From JAGQRJ01 sp041402045 (GTDB taxonomy: Bacteria; Planctomycetota; J058): DNA of 64,000 bases. A program made the translations under genes and the position numbers. The stretch spans positions 83,299-147,298 of the forward strand of contig JAWKSZ010000011.1 in the NCBI GenBank assembly GCA_041402045.1. The letters are read 5' to 3'. The notes beneath the pieces were generated by a model that saw only the letters and a program-made list of their open reading frames with translations, was not told the origin of the DNA and searched no databases. Positions 41,431 to 50,508 of this stretch are shown one piece after another (the first letter of the stretch is position 1; every line of letters begins with the position of its first letter).

Positions 41431-43464
41431 GTGGAGTCGTTCGTCAACGAGGTCGCCGAGCAGGTCGCCGCCGCGACCGGGGTCCCCGCCGCTGAGGTCG
41501 CCCCCCTGATCCAGACCTCCAAGGACCCGTCCCGCGGCGACCTGGCCCTGGCCTGCTTCAAGCTCGCCGCGACCCTGGGCCGCAAGGGCAAGGACGCCGC
41601 CCCGGGACTGGCCGAGGAGTTGGCCGGGAAGCTCTCGGGGGGCGCGATCAAGGGCGCCGAGGCCGCGGGACCCTACGTCAACGTGCGCCTCGAGCCGGAG
41701 GTCGTCGCGCGCCAGGTGCTGAGCGCGATCCACGACGCCGAGGCCTACGGCGCCTCCAGCCTGGGCGCGGGCAAGACCGTGCTGATCGACTTCTCCTCGC
41801 CGAACATCGCCAAGCCCTTCCACCTCGGCCACCTGCGCTCGACGGTGATCGGCTGGTCGCTGCGCCAGATCCACCGGCTCCTGGGCTACGAGGTCGTGGG
41901 GATCAACCACCTCGGCGACTGGGGCACCCAGTTCGGCCTGCAGATCGCGGCCTGGAAGCGCTGGGAGGACGAGGCCACGCAGCGGATCGCGGGGGGCGAG
42001 CGCGAGATCGAGGTCTTCGTCGACCTCTACCAGCGGATCAACAAGCTGGCCGAAGAGGACCCGGCGGTGAAGGACGAGGGCCGGGAGTGGTTCCGCAAGC
42101 TCGAGGCCGGCGACGCCGAGGCCCACCAGCTGTGGCGCTACTTCGTCGAGCGCTCCAAGCTCGAGTTCGACCGGATCTACGCGCTCCTGGGGATCACCCA
42201 CGAGAGCGAGGCCGGCGAGGCGTTCTACAACGACAAAATGCAGGCCACGATCGAGCGCCTGCAGGCCTCGGGGATCCTCGAGCCGGGCCTGACCCGCAAG
42301 GAGACCGCCGAGCAGAAGGTCCAGGGCCTCGAGGCGCGCCAGGCGAAGGCCGCCCAGGAGCTGGCCGACCTCGAGGCCAAGCTCGCGGGCGCCGAGCCCT
42401 CGGGCAAGCAGCAGAAGAAGCTCGCCAAGCTGCAGAAGCAGGTCGAGGCCCTGGGCCCCGAGCTCGAGAAGGCGCGGAGCCTGGTCCCCGCGACCGAGGA
42501 CGGGCTGCGGCCCCAGGGCGTCGACCTCTCGAGCGAGAACCTCGGGTTCTGCATGCTGCTCAAGGGGGACGGGGGCACGACCTACACCACCCGCGACGTC
42601 ACCGCCGCGTTCTACCGGGCCCACACTTACGCCCCGTACAAGATCCTCTACGTGGTCGGCGAGACCCAGCGCGACCACTTCGTGCCCTGGTTCAAGCTGA
42701 TCGAGAAGCTCGGCGAGCCCTGGGCCGCGGGCCTCGTGCACGTGGGCTTCGGCAACTACCTGGGCATGTCGACCCGCAAAGGCACCGCGGTGTTCCTGGA
42801 GGAGGTCCTCGACCACGCGCGGGAGTGCGCGCGCAAGGCGGCGGAGGCCACGAGCAAGAAGATCGAGCTCACCGACGAGGAGAAGGAGGAGGTCGCGCGG
42901 GCGATCGGGATCAGCGCGGTCAAGTTCTTCGACCTGCGCGCCGAGCGCACCAAGGACATAGACCTGATCGTCACCGACCCCGACGGCGCCGAGCGCGTCG
43001 ACCTCGACCGGATCCTCTCTTGGCGCGAGGACCCCGAGACCGGCGAGGTCGGCTTCGGGCGCGACTCGGGGCCCTACATGCAGTTCGCCCACGCCCGGCT
43101 GGCGGGGATCCTGCGCAAGGCCGAGGCCGAGCCCTCGACCGACGTGGACTTCGCGCTCCTCGACGACCCCCAGACCCAGGCCCTGCTCCGGCTCCTGGCC
43201 GAGTTCCCGCGGACCGTCGAGGTCGCGGCCGAGCGCTACGAGCCGAGCGTGATCTCGCGCTACGTGCTCGACCTCTCGGCGGCGACCCACTCCTGGCTCC
43301 AGGACCACAACGTGCTCGCGCCCAAGGTCACCCCGGAGCAGGAGCAGGCGGGCAAGACCGCGGACAAGCTGAGCGCGGCGCGGCTCCTGGTCGTCGCCTG
43401 CGTGAAGCGGACCCTCAAGCAGGCGCTGTTCCTGCTCGGGATCGACGCCCGCGAGAAAATGTGA
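41431..43464 (+). CDS. argS: Arginyl-tRNA synthetase
   Basis: A 677-residue class I aminoacyl-tRNA synthetase that charges tRNA-Arg. It has the N-terminal ArgRS-specific domain, then SSPNIAKPFHLGHLRSTVIG (HIGH motif as HLGH), GINHLGDWGTQFG, the KMSKS-equivalent MSTRKGTAVFLEE and the C-terminal DALR anticodon-binding domain. An insertion rich in Lys/Gln/Glu (KQQKKLAKLQKQVEALGPEL, about residues 325-345) forms a predicted coiled coil not present in E. coli ArgRS. The GTG at 41431 follows GGAGGA. It overlaps gluQ as GTGA, so the two are translated together. Confidence 0.95.
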   Translation: MESFVNEVAEQVAAATGVPAAEVAPLIQTSKDPSRGDLALACFKLAATLGRKGKDAAPGLAEELAGKLSGGAIKGAEAAGPYVNVRLEPEVVARQVLSAIHDAEAYGASSLGAGKTVLIDFSSPNIAKPFHLGHLRSTVIGWSLRQIHRLLGYEVVGINHLGDWGTQFGLQIAAWKRWEDEATQRIAGGEREIEVFVDLYQRINKLAEEDPAVKDEGREWFRKLEAGDAEAHQLWRYFVERSKLEFDRIYALLGITHESEAGEAFYNDKMQATIERLQASGILEPGLTRKETAEQKVQGLEARQAKAAQELADLEAKLAGAEPSGKQQKKLAKLQKQVEALGPELEKARSLVPATEDGLRPQGVDLSSENLGFCMLLKGDGGTTYTTRDVTAAFYRAHTYAPYKILYVVGETQRDHFVPWFKLIEKLGEPWAAGLVHVGFGNYLGMSTRKGTAVFLEEVLDHARECARKAAEATSKKIELTDEEKEEVARAIGISAVKFFDLRAERTKDIDLIVTDPDGAERVDLDRILSWREDPETGEVGFGRDSGPYMQFAHARLAGILRKAEAEPSTDVDFALLDDPQTQALLRLLAEFPRTVEVAAERYEPSVISRYVLDLSAATHSWLQDHNVLAPKVTPEQEQAGKTADKLSAARLLVVACVKRTLKQALFLLGIDAREKM

Positions 43465-44411
43465 GCGCCACGCCGCGCACGCGGCTGGCCCCCAGCCCGA
43501 CCGGGGCCCTGCACCTGGGCAACGCGCGCAGCTTCCTGCTCACCTGGCTCTGGGCCCGGAGCCGCGGCGCCGAGGTCGTGCTCCGGGTCGAGGACCTGGA
43601 CGGCCCCCGCACCAAGCAGGGCGCGGTGGAGGAGGCGCTCGAGGACCTGGCGTGGTTGGGCCTCGACCACGACGGGGCGCCGCTCTATCAGTCTCAGCGC
43701 GGACCGGCCTACGACGCGGCCCTGGCCGAGCTCGCGGCGCGGGGCCTGGCGTATCCCTGCGTGTGCACGCGCAGCGAGATCGCCCAGGCCCAGTCCGCGC
43801 CCAACGAGGGGGACGAGGGCCCGCGTTACCCCGGGACCTGCCGCGGGCGCTTCGCGAGCGCCGCCGCCGCCCGGGAGGCCACGGGGCGCGACCCGGCCTG
43901 GCGGCTGTGGGTCGAGCCCGGGGAGGTCGCCTTCGAGGACGGGGTGCGGGGGCGGGTGGTGCTCGACCCCGCCCGCGACGGGGGCGACTTCGTGATCGCC
44001 AAGAAGGACGGGCAGGCCGCCTACCAGCTCGCGGTCGTGGTCGACGACGCGTGGCAGGGGATCAGCGACGTGATCCGCGGCGACGACCTCGTGCCCTCGA
44101 CGGCGCGGCAGCTCTTGGTGTATCGCGCGCTGGGCCTGGCGGAGCCGCGCTTCGCGCACTTGCCCCTGGTGCGCGGCGCCGACGGGCGGCGGCTGGCCAA
44201 GCGCCACGGCGACACGCGGCTCAGCCACTACCGCGAGCGCGGCGTCCCGCCGGAGCGGATCGTGGGGCTGTTGGCGGCGCGCTCGGGGCTGGGTCCGCGC
44301 GAGCCGCGCTCGGCGCGCGAGCTGGTCGCGGCGGGTCCCCTCGAGTGGAGTCGGCTCCCCACGGAGGACGTGGTGTTTACGACCGATGAGCTGGCCTGGC
44401 TGGAGGCCTGA
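43461..44411 (+). CDS. gluQ: Glutamyl-queuosine tRNA(Asp) synthetase
   Basis: A 316-residue protein matching GluQ-RS, the truncated GluRS paralogue that attaches glutamate to queuosine at position 34 of tRNA-Asp. HIGH appears as RLAPSPTGALHLGNARSFLL. The zinc ligands CVC and the later YPGTCRG (Cys, Cys, Tyr, Cys) are present. The KMSKS-like motif is degenerate (RRLAKRHGDTRLS). There is no anticodon-binding domain, which is diagnostic. The GTG start sits in the argS stop (GTGA overlap). Presence implies that the organism makes queuosine. Confidence 0.93.
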   Translation: MSATPRTRLAPSPTGALHLGNARSFLLTWLWARSRGAEVVLRVEDLDGPRTKQGAVEEALEDLAWLGLDHDGAPLYQSQRGPAYDAALAELAARGLAYPCVCTRSEIAQAQSAPNEGDEGPRYPGTCRGRFASAAAAREATGRDPAWRLWVEPGEVAFEDGVRGRVVLDPARDGGDFVIAKKDGQAAYQLAVVVDDAWQGISDVIRGDDLVPSTARQLLVYRALGLAEPRFAHLPLVRGADGRRLAKRHGDTRLSHYRERGVPPERIVGLLAARSGLGPREPRSARELVAAGPLEWSRLPTEDVVFTTDELAWLEA

Positions 44412-44715
44412 GCGACCCGGCGAACCGTGACGCAGTGGGTCAAGTTGCTACATTTCCGAATCTGGCCTGCCACACTGTTTCCAAACTCGGACGATCCCGT
44501 AAATGGGTGTTTCCGCTTCACATAGGCTTTCGCGAAGGGCCTAAGTCATTCCGCGATAGTGCCTTGGCAGGTGCCCTGGAGCCCAATGGCTACGCGGGTG
44601 AACGAAGTTCGGGCGATTTCCGCACCATTGATTACAAAAGGATGGCACTCGGTCACGTCGGATTTCAGACTCTTGCGCTCGAAGAGTGAGAGCTTCCGTC
44701 TGAGAGTTGTCGTCC
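44412..44715. other. Low-GC intergenic patch (about 304 bp)
   Basis: The patch is clearly lower in GC than the flanks (about 54% by eye against ~72%), and no reading frame has the local codon pattern. It includes TAGGCT (44523-44528) and an ACTCTT..AAGAGT inverted repeat (44669-44687) just before the next gene. It may be a promoter-rich regulatory region or a remnant of transferred DNA. A possible 84-codon frame at 44435-44689 is not supported. Confidence 0.55.
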
Positions 44716-45600
44716 ATGCGCCGCACCGCATTCCTCTTGGGGGCCGTCCTGTTCCTCACCGCAGCCGAGGCAGCGCCTCAGTACGCCGTGGAGATCACCG
44801 CCTCCCGCCTGAACGTCCGCAACGGGATCATGGGATCGATCCTGGGTGGGGTCGACGCGGGTGACCGCCTGGTCGTGACCGGCAGCCAGAGCGGCTGGCT
44901 CCAGGTCGACTGGGGCGGCCGCTCCGCCTGGATCTCCGGAAGCTACGCTCGCCGCACCACCGCCACGATCGACGTGGTCACCGCCAGCGCGCTCAACGTG
45001 CGCAGCCGCGCCAGCGCCAACAGCTCGATCATGGGCAGCGTCCGCAGCGGCCAGGGCCTGGTCGTCCTGCAGCGCAGCGGCGGCTGGAACCTGATCCAGT
45101 TCGACTCCCGCGCCGGCTGGGTCTCGGACAGCTACACCCGGCCCCTGGGCAGCCAGGGCAGCTCGGGGGGCGGGAGCACCACGCCTCCGCCGGCGTCGGG
45201 CGGCGCCTTCAACGCGACCGCCGCCGAGGTCGAGATCCTGGCTCGGATCTGCAAGGGCGAGGCGGGGATCGCCAGCTACGAGAACAAGGTCGCCGTGGCG
45301 GCCGTGGTCCTCAACCGAGTGCGCAGCCGTCGGCACCCGAACACGATCCGCGGCGTGGCCCACCAGCCGTATCAGTTCAGCTGCTACAACCCGCGCTACC
45401 GCAACCGGCTCTACTACGGGCCGATCCCCAACGACTGCTGGCGCGCCGCCCGCGAGGCGCTCTCGGGCCGCGACCCGAGCCGCGGCGCGACCTTCTACTT
45501 CAACCCCTACCTGGTCCGTCCGAGCTGGGCGCGGGGCATGACCTTCCTGGTGCGGATCGGCACCCGCCGCTCCGACACCCACGACTTCTACAAGCCGTAA
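44716..45600 (+). CDS. Exported cell-wall hydrolase with two SH3 domains (SleB/CwlJ family)
   Basis: A 294-residue protein. Signal peptide: AFLLGAVLFLTAAEAAPQ. Two bacterial SH3 domains follow (about residues 25-80, ASRLNVRNGIMGSILGG; and about 88-145, SALNVRSRASANSSIMGSV), then a Gly/Ser/Pro linker. The C-terminal ~120 residues are a Hydrolase_2/SleB-like domain (ILARICKGEAGIASYENK, the catalytic Glu being in CKGEAG, and AVVLNRVRSRRHPNTIRGV). It should cleave peptidoglycan, with the SH3 domains binding the wall. The ATG at 44716 has a weak SD. The TAA stop abuts the palindrome at 45600. Confidence 0.9.
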   Translation: MRRTAFLLGAVLFLTAAEAAPQYAVEITASRLNVRNGIMGSILGGVDAGDRLVVTGSQSGWLQVDWGGRSAWISGSYARRTTATIDVVTASALNVRSRASANSSIMGSVRSGQGLVVLQRSGGWNLIQFDSRAGWVSDSYTRPLGSQGSSGGGSTTPPPASGGAFNATAAEVEILARICKGEAGIASYENKVAVAAVVLNRVRSRRHPNTIRGVAHQPYQFSCYNPRYRNRLYYGPIPNDCWRAAREALSGRDPSRGATFYFNPYLVRPSWARGMTFLVRIGTRRSDTHDFYKP

Positions 45601-45691
45601 ATGCAGCGGCGCGATCCTGAGTGCTCACGGGGACGCGGGAGGGCGTGACCGTTCCGCACGTGCCGGAGCACTCAGGATCACACGCTGCATT
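45600..45691. repeat. Stop-codon-anchored palindrome, copy 5
   Basis: AATGCAGCG..GATCCTGAGTGCTC (45600-45626) pairs with GAGCACTCAGGATC..CGCTGCATT (45666-45691): 23 paired bases and one 3/4-nt internal loop. It begins with the last A of the SleB-family gene's TAA. The tail CTAGAAGAGGCTCCGCTCGG (45695-45714) matches that of copy 2 at 17 of 20 positions. Confidence 0.8.
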
Positions 45692-45750
45692 GACCTAGAA
45701 GAGGCTCCGCTCGGCGACGCGCCCTCGGCGCGGCAGGAGGCTCCTCCTCG

Positions 45751-45780
45751 ACGGAGCGCGGTCGAGAAGAGGCGCTCCGT
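45751..45780 (+). promoter_or_regulatory. 9-bp inverted repeat before the ABC transporter operon
   Basis: ACGGAGCGC, 12 nt, GCGCTCCGT: a perfect match. It lies 28 bp upstream of the putative -10 at 45808, where an activator or repressor could bind. Confidence 0.4.
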
Positions 45781-45807
45781 CCTTGCATGCGGGTCGGGAA
45801 GGCGGGC

Positions 45808-45813
45808 TAGACT
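45808..45813 (+). promoter_or_regulatory. Putative -10 TAGACT, leaderless-type spacing
   Basis: TAGACT ends 6 nt before the GTG at 45820 and there is no Shine-Dalgarno sequence. This places the transcription start about at the start codon. Confidence 0.45.
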
Positions 45814-45819
45814 GACCTC

Positions 45820-46593
45820 GTGATCCACGCCACGGCCCTGACCCGCGACTACGAGACCCTGCGCGCGCTGGATCGCCTCGACCTGTCCGTGGCGCAGGGC
45901 GAGGTCCTGGGGCTCGTGGGCGCCAACGGCGCGGGCAAGACCACCTGCCTCCAGTGCCTCGCGGGGATCATGCCGCCCACCTCGGGCAGCGTGCACATAG
46001 ACGGGATCTCCATGCTCGACGACCCGCGCGCCGCCAAGCGCCGGGTCGCGTTCATTCCGGACACCCCGCACCTGTTCGAGTACCTCACCGTGCGCGAGCA
46101 CCTGCTGCTGATCGCCCGGGTCTACGGGCTCGAGGGCTGGGAGTCCCGCGCCGACGCGCTGCTCGAGGAGTTCGAGCTCACCGCCAAGAAGGACGCGCTC
46201 CCGGGCGAGCTCTCCCGCGGCATGAAGCAGAAGGCGGCGATCTGCCAGGCCTTCCTCCCCGACCCCGCGGTGATCCTCTGCGACGAGCCGCTCTCGGGCC
46301 TCGACCCCCTCGGGCGGCGCAACATGCGCGAGGCGCTCCTGGCCCGGGCGCGGGCGGGGGCGACCCTGATCGTGAGCAGCCACCAGCTCGACCTCGTGGC
46401 CGCCATGAGCTCGCGGATCCTGATCCTGGACAAGGGCAAGCGCCTGCTCGAGGGCACGCTCCCCGAGATCCAGCGGCGCCTGCCCCAGCTCGACGGCGCG
46501 GCCTCCCTCGAGGACGTGTTCCTCGCCGCGGTCAGCGGCGTGGGCCAGATCGAGCCCGAGTCCGACGAGGACGTCGGCCCCGGCCAGCCGTGA
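45820..46593 (+). CDS. ABC transporter ATP-binding protein
   Basis: A 257-residue ABC ATPase of the DRA/NatA-like exporter type. Walker A: GANGAGKT (34-41). Q-loop region: VAFIPDTPHLFEYLTVREHL. Signature: ELSRGMKQK (a variant LSGGQ). Walker B: AVILCDEPLSGLDP. H-loop: SSHQLD. The acidic C-terminal tail is typical. The stop overlaps the permease GTG (GTGA). It should energise export by the permease encoded next, cargo unknown. Confidence 0.93.
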   Translation: MIHATALTRDYETLRALDRLDLSVAQGEVLGLVGANGAGKTTCLQCLAGIMPPTSGSVHIDGISMLDDPRAAKRRVAFIPDTPHLFEYLTVREHLLLIARVYGLEGWESRADALLEEFELTAKKDALPGELSRGMKQKAAICQAFLPDPAVILCDEPLSGLDPLGRRNMREALLARARAGATLIVSSHQLDLVAAMSSRILILDKGKRLLEGTLPEIQRRLPQLDGAASLEDVFLAAVSGVGQIEPESDEDVGPGQP

Positions 46594-48316
46594 GGGACGT
46601 CTGCAGCCTGGCGTGGCTGGTCACGCGCCTGAGCTGGGGCAACCGCCTGCGCCGCTTCCGCCGCGTGCTGTTCCTCCCGCGGACCCTGATCAGCCTGGTG
46701 ATCGTCGGCGGCTACGCGGGCATGCTGCTCTTGAGCGTGGTCGCCGCGCGCTTCAAGGACGCGGGCCCCGGCCACCACGACGCCGCGAGCAGCGAGGAGT
46801 TGATCTACGTCCCCCTCGCGCTGCTCGTGTTCCTGGGGTTCAACCTCTACGGCTTCGGCCGCCAGGCGGGGCTGGCCATGGCCCACGCCGAGGCGCGGTT
46901 CCTGCTCGAGGCGCCGCTCAGCCGGCGCCAGATCGTGGGCTACTACCTCGCCCGCCAGCAGCCGGGGCTCGCGATCAGCGCCGCGTTCCTGAGCTTCCTG
47001 CGCTGGGGCATGGTCCCGGGCTCGAACCTCACGCTGTTCTTCCTCGGCCTGTTCCTCGTGCTCGAGGGCGTGCTCGTGTGGGGCGTGTGCGGGCGGCTCC
47101 TGCGCTGCAGCCTCGACGACCGGGGCCGCAGCCCCGCCTGGACCCGGCTGCCCCTGGCCCTGGCCGTGGCCGTGGTCTTCGTGTGTGCGGCCCTGGCGCG
47201 CCCGCCCCACGCGCTGAGCCTGGCCACCCTCCGGCGCTGGCTCGACACACCGCCCCTGGCCCAGCTCCTCGAGCCGCTGCGCTTCCTGGTCGAGGGCATG
47301 GTCTCGCCCACCCTCTCCGGCGGCCTCGGCGCGCTGGCGCTGCTCGCGGTGGGGGACGCGCTGCTCGTGACCGTGGCCCTCGCCCGCCCGACGCCGCTGG
47401 AGGAGGGGACCCTGCGCCAGGCCGAGCTGTTCCAGGTGTTCCGCACCCAAGGGCTGCGCGCCTGGCGCGCCGCGCGCCGGGCGCCCAGGGCCCGCCCCGC
47501 GGCGAGCCGTTCTCGATCGCCCGCCCCGGCGGCCCGATCGCGGCCCTGGTGTGGAAGAACCTGATCGCCTGCGGCCGGCACCACACGCCGCGGCTCCTGG
47601 GGGCGGGGCTCGTGATCGCCGCGGCCCTGGGGGTCGCCCTCCGCCGCGCGCTCCCGGTCGAGGGGGACTACCCGCTCAAGCTCGCGGCGCTCGTGCTCTA
47701 CCTCACCGGGCTCGCGAGCTTCCTGAGCCTGGCCAAGGAGCGCCACGACCTGCGCATGGACCTCCCGCGCTTCGAGCTGATCAAGGCCTGGCCCCTGAGC
47801 GCGCGCGAGATCCTGTGGGGCGAGGTGCTGGGGATCTCGCTCATGGCCAGCGGCTACGGCGCGATCGGCTGGACCGCTGCCGTGGCCTTGCTCGAGCTCC
47901 CGGCCTCGGCCGAGCTCGCCTTCGACTGGCCCCAGCGCGTCGCGCTGTGGCTGAGCGGGATCCCGGTGATCGCCGCGGGTGTGCTCTCCTTCGTCGCCGT
48001 GCAGAACGCCGCGGCGCTCCTGTTCCCGACCTGGGTCAAGCTCGGCCCCGACCAGTCCGCCGAGGTCACGAAGTTCGGGGGCTACGCCTTCGTGCTCGGC
48101 CTCTCCAGCGCGATCGCCGGCGCCCTGGCCCTCGGCCCCCTGCTGCTCACCGTCCCGCTCTACGTGCTGGGGACCGTGCTCGTGACCCCCGCCCCCTTCG
48201 GCTGGGCCGTCCCCGCCGCCTGGCTCTCGGCGCTCCTGGTCCTGGTCGAGGTGTGGATCCTCCTGCGCTTCCTCGAGCGCCGCGTGGAGACCTTCGCCCC
48301 GTCGTCGGTGGCGTAG
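46590..48316 (+). pseudogene. ABC-2-type permease, frameshifted
   Basis: The first frame (46590 to about 47,480) encodes several membrane helices (LISLVIVGGYAGMLLLSVVA, LALLVFLGFNLYGF, NLTLFFLGLFLVLEGVLVWG, LPLALAVAVVFVCAALA) and then becomes Arg/Pro-rich. From about 47,490 the adjacent frame carries the rest (GEPFSIARPGGPIAALVWKN onward), with five or more helices, to the TAG at 48316. The halves together make a ~570-residue membrane partner of the ATPase. The shift lies in the GC/C-rich stretch at 47470-47505. If real, the exporter is inactive; a consensus error is equally likely. Confidence 0.8.
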
Positions 48317-48363
48317 CCGCGAGGCGGAGCGGAGCCCACGTTTGCGGAGCGCCCGCCGTCACG

Positions 48364-48369
48364 CATACT
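48364..48369 (+). promoter_or_regulatory. Putative -10 CATACT, leaderless-type spacing
   Basis: CATACT ends 7 nt before the ATG at 48377 with no SD between. This is the same arrangement as at 45808 and 52732. Confidence 0.45.
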
Positions 48370-48376
48370 GCTGCGT

Positions 48377-49207
48377 ATGGAACCCCACGGCGAAGGACCT
48401 CGAGCGCTGCTCGAACGGGGCGAGGCCCTCCTCGACCGCGGAGCGTGGGCCGAGGCCGCTCAGGTCTTCGAGCGCCTGGTCGCCCTCGACCCCCACGACG
48501 CACACGGCCAGTTCAAGCTGGGGCGCGCCTACGACGAGCTCGGGGAGCGCGATCGGGCCGAGGCCTGCTACGCGCGGGTCCTCGAGATCGATCCTGCCTA
48601 CGTCGACGCCTGGATCAACCGTGGGCTCGTGCGCGACGAGCTCGGCCGGCTCGAGGAGGCGCTCGCCGACTACGACCGGGCCCTCGAGCTCGACCCCGAG
48701 CTGGCGCTCACCTGGAGGAACCGGGGCGCGGTCCACTACCGCCGCGGGGACCTCGAGCGCGCCGTGCGCGATCACGAACGCTCGAGCGAGCTCGACCCCC
48801 TCGACCCGCTCACGCCGCGCAACCTGGGCGGGATCCTGCTCTCGGCCGGGAGGCTAGAGGCAGCGATCGAGCGCCTGACCCGGGCGCACGAGCTCGACCC
48901 AGCGGACCCCCTCGCGCTCAACTACCGCGCGCGGGCCAAGGTGCAGGCGGGAGATCCCCAGGGGGCGGTCGAAGACCTCTCGCGCGCTCTGGAGCGCGCT
49001 CCCCAAGACCTCGATTGCCTGTTCCAGCGCGCCAACGCCCGCGCCCAGACCGGCGACGTCGAGGGCGCAGCCCAGGACTGCCGCGCGATCCTCGAGCTCG
49101 CCCCGAGCGACCCGATCGCGGGCGGCGCGAGGAAGGTCCTCCAGATCCTCGAAGGTGCCTTGCGCCGGGCGGAGCAGAAGCGGCGGCCCTGGTGGAAGCT
49201 CTGGTAG
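48377..49207 (+). CDS. TPR-repeat protein
   Basis: A 276-residue soluble protein made almost wholly of about seven tetratricopeptide repeats. Examples are AAQVFERLVALDPHDAHGQF, AEACYARVLEIDPAYVDAWI, ALADYDRALELDPELALTWR and VEDLSRALERAPQDLDCLF. These fold into a superhelix that binds protein partners. It ends in a basic tail (RRAEQKRRPWWKLW). No signal peptide is present. It resembles the TPR-like parts fused to the kinases in this window but stands alone. Confidence 0.9.
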   Translation: MEPHGEGPRALLERGEALLDRGAWAEAAQVFERLVALDPHDAHGQFKLGRAYDELGERDRAEACYARVLEIDPAYVDAWINRGLVRDELGRLEEALADYDRALELDPELALTWRNRGAVHYRRGDLERAVRDHERSSELDPLDPLTPRNLGGILLSAGRLEAAIERLTRAHELDPADPLALNYRARAKVQAGDPQGAVEDLSRALERAPQDLDCLFQRANARAQTGDVEGAAQDCRAILELAPSDPIAGGARKVLQILEGALRRAEQKRRPWWKLW

Positions 49208-49240
49208 ACGCGTCGGCCCGCGCGCACCCGATCCTGGCGA

Positions 49241-49582
49241 CTACCTCCTTGGGCCCCCGCGGGAACACGCCGCGCAGGCGCCGTGCTCCGTCCAGCACTC
49301 CGGGTGCTGCGCCGCACGGCAGAAGCTACAGCTCTGCCGCGCGAGGCCCAGCGACCCGTGGCAGTAGGGACAGCGCTCGAGCCCCCCTGCCGGCCGCACG
49401 AGAGGCAGCGCGGAGCGCGCCGCACGCCGCGTCGGCACGGACGCGCGCAGCGCGACGACCAAGCGCGGGAGCGCGCGGACGAGGACCCAGCCCGCGATCA
49501 CGCCCAGCGGAAGGAAGCGGTACCACGGGTCCGTCGAGTCGTTCTCAAACAGAACCGCCAACCACAGCGCCGCGTCGAGCAT
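49241..49582 (-). CDS. Small RING-like zinc-binding membrane protein
   Basis: A 113-residue protein with a membrane helix (FLPLGVIAGWVLVRALPRLV, about 23-42). A C-terminal zinc cluster follows: C71, C74, C85, C88, H93, C96, C103, C106 (CPYC, CSFC, HPECW, CAAC). The spacing nearly matches the protein at 11456-12343, including the HxECW core. The ATG at 49582 follows GGAGG; a longer start gives an implausible extension. The order of helix and zinc domain is reversed relative to the larger relative. Function unknown. Confidence 0.68.
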   Translation of the reverse strand: MLDAALWLAVLFENDSTDPWYRFLPLGVIAGWVLVRALPRLVVALRASVPTRRAARSALPLVRPAGGLERCPYCHGSLGLARQSCSFCRAAQHPECWTEHGACAACSRGGPRR

Positions 49583-49716
49583 GGGGCCTCCGCCTTGGTG
49601 TATCGACCGCGCGCTCACCCTGCATGCCTCGCCCTCGCACGGGCTCCCTCCACCCCAGCTCCTTTCAGGAACGTCTGCGCAGCTTCGTCCCTGTCAGCCC
49701 CCGCCACCGCGAGTAG

Positions 49717-49736
49717 GGGAGCAGCTTGCTGCTCCC
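49717..49736. promoter_or_regulatory. Perfect 20-bp near-continuous palindrome
   Basis: GGGAGCAGC, TT, GCTGCTCCC. A 2-nt centre is too tight for an RNA loop but ideal for a dimeric DNA-binding protein. It lies between the divergent genes at 49582 and 49840. The rest of this 257 bp gap holds no gene. Confidence 0.5.
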
Positions 49737-49839
49737 GGTCTGTGCGTCCCTCCACCTTCCCGCGATCGAGGGATCACGCGCACCGCACCAGGAACCGAGT
49801 GCCGCGCTCGCGCCGCGGCGCTACGCTCCTCGCAGCCCC

Positions 49840-50508
49840 ATGACCGACGCCACCCTCAGCGAGCTGGAACGTCGCTGGCGCGCTTCGCGCTCGCCCGAGG
49901 ACGAAGCGGCGTATCTGCGCGAGCGCGTGCGGACGGGCGACCTGCCGCTCCTGCGGCTCGAGGTGGCGGCGTGGTGCGGGTGGGCGACCGCCGACCTCGC
50001 GCTGGGCCGAGCGCCCGACGCAGAACCGCAGCTCAGCACGACGGCTTTCGCCTCCGTTGGCCCTGCGCAGGCGCTCCCCGTACTCGCAGAGCTGGTGGGC
50101 GCCACGTGGAGGGGGATCCCGCTGCACCGTGACGACGCGCACATGTTGCAGACATTCCGACGGATCTCGACCGAGTGGTCCCAGGCGCTCTCGCCCTCGA
50201 CTGCCAAGGAGGTCGCGTTCAACACGAGTGCGCCTGGGCTGCTCGACCGGCGATCGGTCGCGGTCGACGTCGTGGGCTTCCTCCATGCAGCCCAGGACGC
50301 CGTCGACACCGACGTCCTGCAGTTCCGAGCAACTGGCGCGGCGGGCTATGCCTGCCTGGCCGCCACTTGGGCGGCGGCGCTGGGCGACTCCGCGCTCTAC
50401 GCCCGCTGTCTCGCCGCCCTGGTCGAAGCCCTGATCCTCCTCCGTCGGCTGCAGCCAGACGTCTTCCGGGCCTTCGCCCCCCAGTGGGTCAGGCCCCCCG
50501 ATCCCTAG
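49840..50508 (+). CDS. Hypothetical protein
   Basis: A 222-residue soluble protein. Its N-terminus (LSELERRWRASRSPEDEAAY then LRERVRTGDL) is a helical pattern often found at the start of uncharacterised myxobacterial and planctomycete proteins. The central and C-terminal parts are helical, with a hydrophobic core, but no catalytic motif is visible. The ATG at 49840 is used because the upstream part of the frame is Pro/Arg-rich and non-coding in style. It converges on a kinase gene with a 4 bp stop overlap. Confidence 0.6.
   Translation: MTDATLSELERRWRASRSPEDEAAYLRERVRTGDLPLLRLEVAAWCGWATADLALGRAPDAEPQLSTTAFASVGPAQALPVLAELVGATWRGIPLHRDDAHMLQTFRRISTEWSQALSPSTAKEVAFNTSAPGLLDRRSVAVDVVGFLHAAQDAVDTDVLQFRATGAAGYACLAATWAAALGDSALYARCLAALVEALILLRRLQPDVFRAFAPQWVRPPDP

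Noticed and set aside
44435..44689. 84-codon gene in the low-GC patch
   Set aside because: No SD, no family similarity and codon use unlike the neighbours; it would have to be confirmed by conservation.
32777..45691. Integron attC sites
   Set aside because: The palindromes sit at gene ends as attC do, but the conserved RYYYAAC/GTTRRRY boxes are not consistent among copies, no integrase is present and the flanking genes are large chromosomal ones.
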